From: Metridium senile
Taxonomy: Eukaryota; Cnidaria; Anthozoa; Actiniaria; Metridiidae
Reading direction: 5' to 3'
Assembly: GCA_949775045.1 (NCBI GenBank)
Contig: OX459108.1
Coordinates: 5,831,961 to 5,895,960 of the forward strand
DNA: 64,000 bases
A program made the position numbers and the translations under genes. Of this stretch, positions 41,701 through 53,700 are shown one piece after another; position 1 is the first letter of the stretch, and every line of letters starts with the position of its first letter. A model generated the notes under the pieces. It ran no database searches. It worked only from the letters and a program-made list of their open reading frames with translations, and was not told the origin of the DNA.

Positions 41701-44700
41701 AATATCGCTGCTAAGTTTTAAATACTTGTGGTATTTGAATTATGTGCATGCCATGTATATATGCAGAGCTGAGAACATGACGAAAGAAATCATGTTTGCA
41801 AAACCCACAAGGAGAAAATATTTATTCATTTTATTTATTTGTAGGTTTGGGGATTTGCTTTGACTAATGAAGAAACACGCCTTATTACTGGCTGTGGTGA
41901 CAGCGAACTGAGAGTTTGGGAAATTAATTATAACCATGATGCAAATAATCAGACGACATCCACCTCAAAAAAGCGCACTGTTGAACATGCTGGTCTAGAG
42001 GATGATGAAAATGCACTTCATGATGAGGTTAATTTACTTAGAACTATCTAAATATTAACTATACTCATCTGTAACAATTGTACAATTTGACAAAAGGAAC
42101 ATTTCCACAGGGATAATCTGGGTAAATTTACATGGGTTTTCTATTGTTTAGCGGTAGTATATTCACATGCTTGGCTTGGAATTTGTGAATATTTATACAA
42201 CAAATCGAGGCTTAGCCTGTGGAAATGCGCCTTCTGTCAAATAGTACAGCTGTACTAGATGTCTTGAAACTAGAGTATTCCCTAATTTAAGCAAAAAAGC
42301 CAAGAAAATGAATCAAAAAAGTTTGACTAGTAAAGATCTTGATCAAGAAAGAATAAGAAGATATGATTTAGAAACTGAAAGCAACACATTTTCTCCATTG
42401 TAAACTTTGATGTCTGTCTGGTCCTAAAAAGCAATTGAGGCTCTAATTCATGTGTTTTCAAGAAATGTTATTTATAAACAATTATTGGATGAGGTTTTTG
42501 TGATATCCAGAATATTCAAGGTTGAGGAAAGTGTAATCAGCCAATGCCGTAGGACGGAGCTGAATATACACTTAACAGGACCTTGATTTTTTCTGATATC
42601 ACAAAACCAAACTTCAATAATTGTTTTATTATACATATTTATTAGAGAAAATTAACTAGCAAGAAAACAATGAAAGTGGACAATAAATTAATATTTTGGC
42701 AAATAATGCATTGCAGATGTTGGTTATCTGATTGTGAAAATAATTTGCATGCTCTTAGCCAATCAGATTCTAGATAGTGAACACAATGTAAAATAATTTG
42801 TATTATTAGGCAAATCAACAAGTCACCTGTAAGCTTCTTGGTTCAGTTATTCGTCAAAGTCGATCAAGAGTCTCATCAATACATGTATCTCAAACAGGCC
42901 AGGTCTTGGCTTGCTTGGTAAGTAGAGAGTACAAACACCCAAACCATATCAATGTTGTCTTTCTTGTTTCACAGTGATCACAATAGAGCCTACTTATAAG
43001 CGATTGTCTTTTTTTCGAGATCTTCATATATTTATGAATTTTTTTGTATGTTAATGACAATAAACTTATATAGTTTATAGTTTTTTATATTTTCTATATT
43101 ATCAAATGTAAATATTGCTTTAATGCAACCTAGGGGTTGCTATAGCTTTCTTAATAAACTATCTATCTATCCTTCTACACTGTTGTTTTCTAGGGCAATG
43201 ACTCACAACTAGAGCTGTACAGAATTGCAACAGAAGAAGAAATAACAAAAACGTTACAAAAGAGATTAAAGAAAATAAGAAAACAAAGGTGGGATATACA
43301 ATGATAATTCCATCAATGAGAACCCAGGAACTCCAAAACTCCATTCCACAAGAATGCCTGTTTTGCAGGCTATCCATTTGGTTGATTTATCTCAGCATGA
43401 ATTTTTGAATCTTGTCTCAAGAATTTTTGAATCTTGTATGAACAAAGTTCTGCCACTGGGACAAAGATTTTTGGCATCAAATGCTATATGTCACATAAAG
43501 GGGGGATCTGTCCATGTGTGGTGTTAGTTGCAGCAATTTGTCACCTAGTGTACCCTAGGCATTATAGTGCATTTTATACTAGTTGACTCTATTTGAATGG
43601 CCCTTTTTATAAGGTTATATATCAATACTATTATCTTTAATACTGAACTAGTGGATAGGTTGTTGTACAATATTATGGTCATAATCTCCTAAATAATTTG
43701 AATATTGATCCATTATCACTGATGATTTTATTAGATTCAGTTTCATTGTATTTTTTTTAGCTAGTTCTTCTTAACAATAATTATTACATCGGTTTTCAGT
43801 GTTATTTGTAGGGCTTTATATAGCGTATTACCCCCATTTGAGGGCAATATCTATATATTGCCCTTGAATACTAATTTGAGGGCAATATCCATATATTGCC
43901 TTTGAATACTAATGTATATTGCCCTTGAATACCAATGACCTAATCCCTATATTATCCTTGTCATTTCCGTTCTTTTTCAACTTTATATGTAACGTTAAAC
44001 TTGGAAATTTTCTAGTTGCGAACAGTTAACGGATAAAAAATCATCTGATAGAGTGACCCTTTCGAGGATCGAACCCCGAACCCTTTGCTTACAAATCCTG
44101 ACTTTAACACTTTATGCTAACTGTCCGATCGATGTCAGTTGGTGAGAAGAAAACGTATTCATTTGTTCGTTACAGTTCATTAGTATTGTAGTGTACAACA
44201 AAACTAAAAGCCCATTGTTTGGATTGTATTCTCATGGGAAACTAAAAAAATAATCAGCTTGATGATGCCCTTTGGGACAGAAAGTTGTGTGAAAACCTCT
44301 GTAAATCATGTAATAAGTCAGATAAATACCTCGAACGTCGGCAATAAGCCTATAAAGCCCTCGGGGCCTATGGCCCCTCGGGCTTTATACGGCTTATTGC
44401 CTCCGTTCTCGGTATTTATCTCTTACTTACCCTTTCACATTACTTGTAATTTTCTGCTATTTTTATATATTATTTAAGGTGGGAGACGTCATGCATTGGA
44501 CTTCGCGCTTTTCCCTTTGGTGATCCAAATTATAAGTGTTGTAAATTTTCTTTGTACTTTTTATTTTTTTTGATTATGTAGTAGTTATCACCCAATAAAA
44601 TTGTTGGAAAAAAAGATTATTGTGACTTGTGACTTGTCACACAAGAGCAAAAGACTGTGCGGGCTTCCTGTGTCAGCGAAGCCACACGTCACGGTTTAAT

Positions 44701-47700
44701 ATTAGAAGGGGATTCGTATTGATTCACCCGGCCTAGCGCTGTAAACACAGACGTTGAGTACCGCCATCGGAATGAATAGGTTACGTTTCAATGTATTCCT
44801 TGCTTTCGGGATACTATTTATGGTATTTTTACAACTGACTATGATAATGGTAGTTTTGAACGATAGAAGTGCACCAGCAATGGTACACACACGTTTGAAT
44901 ACAAAGCTCGAGTCAACTGCTTCCCTAACTCAAGGTGCAGACAACTTGCTAGTAAAAACCGCCGCTACTATTACTAGACCGATACTAAGTAGCACCAAAA
45001 AACATGAAGTTGACATGGAGAATGACTATCATCCTTTTGTGGATTTTCGGTTTGTTTGGCCCGAAGTAAAGCCGAAGCTTTCCAATCGTGATTATTTTAT
45101 GATTGTGTCGGTGAACTCAGCGGCTCACGGCGACAAGTATAGGTCACGCCGCGAAGGCATCAGAAATACATGGGCAAACAAGAAATTTTGTGAGAATTTA
45201 AAAACTGACAAGAAGTGGCTTGTATTGTTTTCTATTGGTAAAGTATACGATGACAAAGAAGATGGCTTGATTCTCGACGAAGCCAACAAGCATAATGACT
45301 TGTTGGTGGGTGATTTTAAAGACTTCTACTTGAACAACGTTGTTAAAACATTTATGGGTCAACTATGGGCCTATTCTATAAACCCACAATATATTCTCAA
45401 AAGCGATGACGATGTGTATATTAGATTGCCGTTAGTTATTGACTGGTTGGTTGCGAAGAAATTACCACAAAAGTACTATGGCGGGGCGCCTTACCATAAC
45501 TTTAACGTCGACCGAGACCCGAACGGAAAATGGGCCGTTAGTAAAAGATATTTTAATGAATCTAAGTTTCCTCCATTTAATGCTGGTGCCTTTAATGTGT
45601 TTTCGATAGACGTTTTGCCAATGTTATTCAACTATGTACGGAAACGAAGACCGTTCCACACAGACGATGCATACATAGGTATTGCAGCGAGAGATTTAGG
45701 CATCGATGTAGTTCGTATTGAAGGTCTATTATTAGAAGACAATATGCCACAAGGAGTAAAAGGCTTTAGTGACTGTCGATTGCATAAAGCTAGAGGATTT
45801 GGACATAGCTTAGAGCCCAATTTAATGCAAATGTTGTACAAGAAATACACAAACATGTGCGACCATCCAGTTCAATGCTGATATAAGCTAATCATGTTAG
45901 TCCAATTAGAAATTTCACATATTTTGTACAATAACATTTCTATTTGATGCAATTTTTTAAATCGTTTATGAAAGTAAGACAAGATATAACTTAATGCACA
46001 ATGTATGCGAGGTTGAAAGCAGACGCGAATTCTCGCAGATCGACTTTTGTTTTGCTTGCCTAGCTACGTACATGGCAATAACAAAATCGGTAATCATGCT
46101 TTCGATTTCTGTAAAAACATATACAGATTATAAATATTTGTAAATGAGAGTATTTATTAAAACTTTGAAGTAGTATTTTGGGAAATTGTTTTTTTCGATA
46201 TACTTTAATAATTGAATAAAATTAGAGTGCTTACACTATGTCCATGAAATAGAATCTAAATAGTTCCTACCTAATAGTTTTTATTTAGTGACTATTAGTC
46301 ACTATCACTCAACTGGAACAGCTTTAGTAACAATACACAAGGGAAATCAAATACTCAAAACCATAGAAAGTTAATACTTTATTCATTGTGTATTTTTACT
46401 AAAGCTGTTCCAGTTGAGTGATAGTGACTAATAGTCACTAAATAAAAACTATTAGTTAGTAACTATTTAGATTTTATTTCATGGACATAGTGTAAGCACT
46501 CTAAACCGGTAATGACAAGAGGTTCGACTCCCCACGTCACCAGTAAGGACTCAAACTCTTTATTGAAGTACTTTTCCTTTATATATAGAAGCGAAAATTA
46601 CTTCTTTGAATAATTTTTTATTATGATAACTACATTGGCTTTCAACATATTGACAGTATCAAGTAGAGTACATTCATATTTCTAACCAAACAATCAACAA
46701 AGCACCATATTATTTAAAGTTTCAACCTGGTGACATTTTAGAATGCATTCATTTGGCGGTCAAAGGAATAAAATCTGAAATATATTTAAATTGGACTTTT
46801 TTTTCTCTAAAAGAAATGTAACAGGGCTTCGATATTCACCTCTTAGGATAAGGACTGTTTGCATTTAATATTAATGATTATCAACAACAAAGACTTACTA
46901 TTCCATAACAAAAGTAACAAAAATATTTAAAATTAAAAAAGTCCAAATGTAAATGTATGGAAAAAAATTAATCCAGAAATAGTTTAATAACCAACTAGCA
47001 TACAAAAAATAAAGTGCATTTACACATGTTAAACCTTTATTTGTTCTAAAATATTCTAAAATTTCAAACAAAGCATTTGCAGCTCAACAATTGAATACAC
47101 ATTTTAATTGTACTCTAAATCGAGGTTTAGCCCATGTAAATGCACCTTAGTACAGTGATGCTAGATAACATAAAACTGGAGTTTTAAAAACCTTCAATTT
47201 AATATTGATAAATCAAATGATTTTCATAGATCCTGGAAATCCTTTTATTTTAATTTGGTGTTTAATGTAACCTGTTTAGACACAACTCTGCACTTAATGG
47301 AAATGTTACTCTAAAAGTGGCTGGGTAATTAACAGATGTTTCTAGTATCAGGCAATACATAAATATCAATATTGTTAACAACATTCTACAGGTCTGGAGT
47401 TAGTTGTTGACAGAGTTGTCATTTGTATGTAAATATAGTAATAAATATTGAAATTATTGATGCTACTGAAAGTATCAAAAACAGGATGTAATTAAGAAAC
47501 TAATACAAAATGAATAATATTCACAGTTCAATTGGCAATTGAATTTGAAGGCCAACAAGCTCGAACAGGCAGATAACTCAACGTTATTATATGGCTACGA
47601 TAGTACACACGCTCTGATTGGCTGATTTCCGGCCTGATATTTTCCCATATCAGATCGTTACCATGACAACAGTCCAATTTTCATATTTTTTTCAGACCGG

Positions 47701-50700
47701 GAAATTAAAAAACAACTTGTAAATTATTGCAATAAATATTTTGTTACAGTTTTGCCTTTTCATACCTGCAAAGTGTTTTTTTGCCAGTTTAGTGTGTGTT
47801 TAATGTATTTTTATTCATTCAACAATGAGAGATTCGGCGGTAAAATATTTGCAATTTTGTACATTGTTAAGAAAAAAAAGCCATATAATAAAAGATTTAT
47901 TAACCTCGCTTGTTTCAGTCTGTCCGGAAAAATATCAGACCTCGGTCCGTACTGTCAAGACCTCGGTCTGATATTTTCCCATACAGACCTCAAGCTCGGT
48001 TAATAATCCTTTGATATTGTTTGAGCTTCATCTGGAATGAGCCAGTTTTCAAGTGAATTCAAGTTTATCTTGTCCCCCGATTTTATAGACCAAAATACGT
48101 TTTTTGTGCAGTTTTTACTCAAAAATTACAATTTGTCAACCTTTTTGTCCAAGATTGTAGTATTTTGTTCATTTTATATTTATCATCTAATATAATAGGT
48201 TTTGAAAAGCATTTGGAAAACCTAATAAAGTATGTATGTATGTACCTTCTAGAATCTGATTGGCTAAGAGTATGCAAATTATTTTCACAATCAAACTTGA
48301 AAACAGAAAAGAATAAAGCAAATTTGAACATTGGAATAGAACAATGGATTAGAATAGAACAATGGAATAATATATAGTTGACTCTTGTAAGCGACCACCC
48401 TCTGACTAGAAAAACGTGGTCGTTTGAGGGAGATAGTTGCTTACAAGAACCTTAACACAGGAAGCCCAAACCACAAGATTCTCTATCACATAAAGCCCAA
48501 AGCATACATAATTTGTAACACATCTGGACACATGTCAAAAATTATCAACGTATTTCAAAATTAATGTTTCTAACTCTTTGTTTGGCATATTTTTCTGCTA
48601 CAGTATCACTAAAGATATTTTAGACTATGTGTTCCAAAAGCCAGCAGTCTAATGACTCTGGATGGTCACTTACACAATGAAAACTTGATCCCTAAATGTG
48701 GTTGCAGTTGCTTACAAGAGTGGTCACTTACAAAAGAGATTAATATTATTACAGATTTTATAAGTGAAACAAAACAGGAAATTGTGATATCAGTTGCTTA
48801 CAAAAGTGGTTGTTCAGAGAGAGTCTACTAGAATAGAATGGATTAGATTAGATTAGTATAGAAAAGTATGGTCCCATTTGTATAAAATATAATTAATAGA
48901 ACAGACTGGAATTGAATAGAATACTTTAAGTAAATGTAAGCAACAATGGGTGCCTATATGCAGATGTTATATTTTTTGATAGGCTGTGAGCCCAAAAGGT
49001 ATTTACTGACTTCCTAATTTATTGTTTACAGGAAAGGAGATGGACAAGAAGAAGTTGAGGTAAGCACACATGACTTGTTTATCATTTATTTATTTATTTA
49101 ATACTGATTGATTGATAGATTGATTGATTGGTTGATTCATTCATTCATTCATTTTATATTCATTCATTTATTAATTGATTGGTATTCAATATATATTTAT
49201 TCATTTGTTTGTTCATTCATCCATTCAAACATTCAACTTTTCAGTTTGCTCTTTTGACTGTGATGCTGATTTGTTTTACTTAGTTGCTTTTGGTGTATTT
49301 TTGGTTTACAGTCATTTGAAACAACGTTGTCGCCGACTGGCTTCGCGACTATGCGACTAGACCTAAAAGGAGTATGGGTAGAAATCACTGAAGCAGTTAA
49401 GCTGCATATATTATCAACATCTTGAGCTCACAGTGCATTGTTTATATTAGATTTACGCTGGCGATTGATTTGGATTACCCAAATCCTGACATGAAAACTG
49501 AAGAAGTAGCTATTTACTTGTCGATATCTATTTATTTATTTGTACAGCTAGAACGCGAAGGCATACAATCATTCATGTACTCGCTATACTTCAGCATATT
49601 CTTTAGCACGTGCTAAAAAAATATTGCTTCAGTGATTTTTACCCATACTCCCGCTTGGGTTAGTCACGGAGCCAGTCAGCGACAATGTTTTTTCAAATGA
49701 CTGTTTGTACTGTTTAACCACGGGCTGTAGGATACTTTGATTTGAGTCATGGGAAATGCTTGTTAGCAGACTAAATAAAACACAACTTACTCACTTCAGC
49801 CTTTTATTACTAGCCAAACAATCTTTCAATCATTAAACATGAATTGAAAGTCTTATTATTTGGGTTTCTTTCCAATAAATTCGTAAACAGTCGATCTGAT
49901 CTTCTATCGTTCGTATACTGTGAGCCTGCAGTGATATATGGTCAACTGTATTATAACACAGGAAACCCATAGTTTCTTTGTTTTCCCTGTACTAAATATT
50001 CACAGGGTAGGACCTAAGTAGGCATTGTCTACCTCTAAGCCAATGTGAATGATGGATTTTGTACCACGTGATCATTTTGAATCGTACAGAGCTTGATGGC
50101 AGCTATTTCGTCATCATCCTACTGACCACAGGCAACCCGGTGCTTGTTTACAATTCGAAATTTGTCTCAAACTTCAAAAGAGTACAATCAACCGTTCGAA
50201 TAAAGTTTAAAAATCATTGTATACATTTACCGACTGCAATATTTCGTAGGATATGGCACTTATTAAACCTCATTCCCAAGTCGCAAAGACTTGATCGGTT
50301 CGTACTCTTTCGGCACATGAGACTGCTTGACGTATTAATCAATCGGCAAAATTTGACTATATACTCGGCACACCAAATGGCAAAAGCTCAACACTGCTCG
50401 AGCTAGCATTATGCTGAGCCTAATACATATTGAATAGAAATTTAGCTGAAGACGTTCTTGACAATGAATCCGAATATATTTTAAAGTGAAAGTTCTGAAT
50501 CAATGTCGAACCTAATGTAATTGGCTCGACACAAAATGGCTATTCACGTTCGGCACATGAACGTTTGATTTGATTAAAGTGCTTATATGACCTGGGGTCT
50601 TATAAGCCTAGTGGTTTCAGTCATTTTAATTTATCGAATGTATTTTGTACATATTATATAAAATGGCAAATAAACTTGAACTTGTCTCTAGCTACAACAA

Positions 50701-53700
50701 TACAACAACCCTCCAAAAACAATCAAATAGACAATGCATTCCATATTTAGATGAAGGGGACAGGGTAGTTTCCTTATATGGTGATGGCACATCATCAGCT
50801 TGCATTGAGGATTGTACAATGGCTTAGCATTTAGATCCTACCCTGTTAATATTTAGTACACGGGGAGATATAACGTCTGGGTTTCCTGTTTTAACCAGGG
50901 GACCGCGCTCTTCCATCAGACGATAGGACTGATAACTAGTATATTCAAGATGGCCGGGTTTCCGTTGTTATCGTTTTTAAAAACACAGAAGGAAAATGAA
51001 CACAAACGGCAGAAAATTCATGTTTTGTTTATCCTCCACTAACAAACATTGCTCACGACTCGAAGCAAAGAGTATCCTAAAGCCTGTGGTTTAACTCAGT
51101 TTTCCAAGTGTGCTACATCATAGTGCTACATCAGATTTGCTATTGAGTACAGCTGATGAATACTTTGTATTTGTGTTGTCCAGGACCAGTCTGTCAGTAG
51201 GTCTGTAGATGATGAGTTAGTACGAGTCTTCACACTTAAAAGTCCGGCAAGAATCAAGTAAGTTAAATGAACTGCAATGTAACAACCTGCAATGTGGATA
51301 TGCAATTTTGCACTCATCAAATTATCTGCAAAATTTTACCAAATTTGATGATTTTCTAGATTTTTTTCCTATAAATTATAAAAATCAGTACTTATTTCAA
51401 AATTTGCTGCAGTTTCATAAATTTATGAAATCGATAAGGTCTCGCGGTAGTTTCATAAATTTATGAAATCGGTAGGGTCTTGCGGCAGTTTCATAAATTT
51501 ATGAAATTGGTAAGGGCAACTAAGTATATAGGGCAACTAAGTATATCCTTAACACCTCATGGCAGGACAACATTTCTTATCAGGAATGTTTAAGCGAACT
51601 ACAAATGTTACCAATCTCAAACTGGCATTAATATAAGGACTTGATTTTCTATTACAAATGTCGATCTGGAAGTTATAATATTCCAATAGATAACTATGTT
51701 TTACCTAAGAATACTCAGCTCACTCACTCTTGCAAAGTTTTATATATAATATATTATTATTATCATTTTACTATTTATTATTATTCACTAATATATACGT
51801 AACCAATGTAAATAGTTTTCTATTATGATTATTTTTATTATTATTATTAATAGAATATTTACTAGCTAGAATTATGTATTAATCACATATTGTGATTGTA
51901 TTTTATTATTGTTATTTATATTATTTCCGGGTACACTTAATCTGGAGCCTCGCTCTGTTGTGTAATCCCTCACCACTTCATGTATTTTTTTTAGCAATTC
52001 TCATTTAGTATTTAGTTTTTTGTATTATATTGTATTTTTAAGGTGGAAGTGATTAAATAAATAAATAAAATAAAAGGTCTCGGGCTGGCCTAAAGCAAAA
52101 ATAGTGCTGTTTTTAATGAATTTTGATTTGGGTTTTTTGAAATCCTGGTCAAAATAGCAGAATTAGGAAAATGCCAATAATTGTGATTTTTGGTATTAAA
52201 ATTTAGGAATCCATCATAAATGACAGTTTTTTTCAAAGTGCAAAATTGCAAATCCACATTGCAGGTTGTTATAGAAATAAAGTGTTAATAGTAATAATAT
52301 CAATAGTTATAATTTGCTCTTCTTTACAGCGGTTTGCAGCGAAGCGTTTAACGTAAAAAAAATTTAACGTTTATTTTGAGTGTTTGAACGTGCCGTTGTC
52401 AAGGCGAATGTCAATTTTTGCTGGGGGGTGGAGACTATGTTTTGAGTTCTAATGAGGTCTATACCAACACTCTTTCAAAATGTGGAAAGTTAGTAAAGGT
52501 GGAAGAACATATCGCTCTGGAAAAGCTTTATCAGAAGATGTGCGAATCAGCATTATTGACAAAATACTTCAAAGAGGAGGAAACGTTGTTACGGGAGTCT
52601 TTCCAGGGAAATATACAGAAATCGCAAGAGAGTTGAATATTTCGTCGGCAGTAGTTTCAAACATTTGGAGTCAGTATTATCAAAATAACTCATTAAGTCT
52701 GAAGAAACGCCAAGGCGGAATAAACACTAGCTTATCCAATGGCGATTTACATTTAATTGAGATCCTAAAAAGACAGAAACCATCAATCACAAACTCTGAA
52801 ATTGTAGAAATGCTCGACATCTATTTCCGCCGTAAGCCGCACCGTACGTCAAAGATTACCAAGCGGCCAAAACTTTTCTTTGAAAAAAATTACTCAGGTT
52901 GCTCAAGAAAGATTTACTATTACAGAATATGGCATATACTCAGCTGTTCATCGATTACTTGTTCACCAAAGATCTATACATGTTAAAATATTTTGATGAG
53001 TGTGGAGTTAAACTGCCGTCAATTGGAATGCCTAGCTATGGTCATTCACCCGTTGGTGAAAGAGCCGTCGAAATGAGAAGATACTGTGAAACTAGCAATA
53101 TAACAGTGAACATTATGTGAGGACTTCATGGAATTGGATATATGAACACTGTCAATGGTCCATCCAACACATAGAATTTCTTTGTTTTTCGAGGAAGCAT
53201 ATAACTCTTTCAACCCTCTTACTGGAAGACCAACCTTAGAAGTAGTCATGGACAATTGTGCAAGGCACTTTTAACACAGCGGTTTCATACAGTACAAATA
53301 ATCAAAGCAAGCTAAAGATGTACATGTGAATGGTTTATTTTACTTCTATATTGTCTTTTAGAGTAAGTCTAAATTGAAACACAACAACATGGGCTTAACT
53401 AAATTGTATCATCTTTGAGTCACATACGAATAAAGTATTGGTCACTATTGATCATTAATTTCAAAAAATCTTTTATACAGATTACTACGAGTTAAACTTC
53501 AACATCAGTCAATATAACTGGAACTCTGATGTGACAAGAGTTCATCAAACTATTACAAACTTAATCATAAATGTGATCAGTACTTGTTTTTTTTACTGAG
53601 TTTTTTCAGATTCATCAGTGCATTTGGAGCATCGCTTTCTTCAGTTGATGGGGATTCAACGTTTGGTATCTCATTGTTGAGCTGTTCTTCGGCTTCTTCA

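Noticed and set aside
44053..44128. Functional tRNA-Thr
   Set aside because: The T-arm is good but the acceptor stem is not formed, so I call it a pseudogene or SINE head.
44754..44771. Upstream start for the galactosyltransferase at 44754
   Set aside because: The codon is TTG; the ATG at 44772 gives a normal short cytosolic head before the membrane segment.
50059..50406. 115-codon open frame as a host gene
   Set aside because: It lies wholly inside the 49715-51115 inverted-repeat element and has no recognised domain or splice context.
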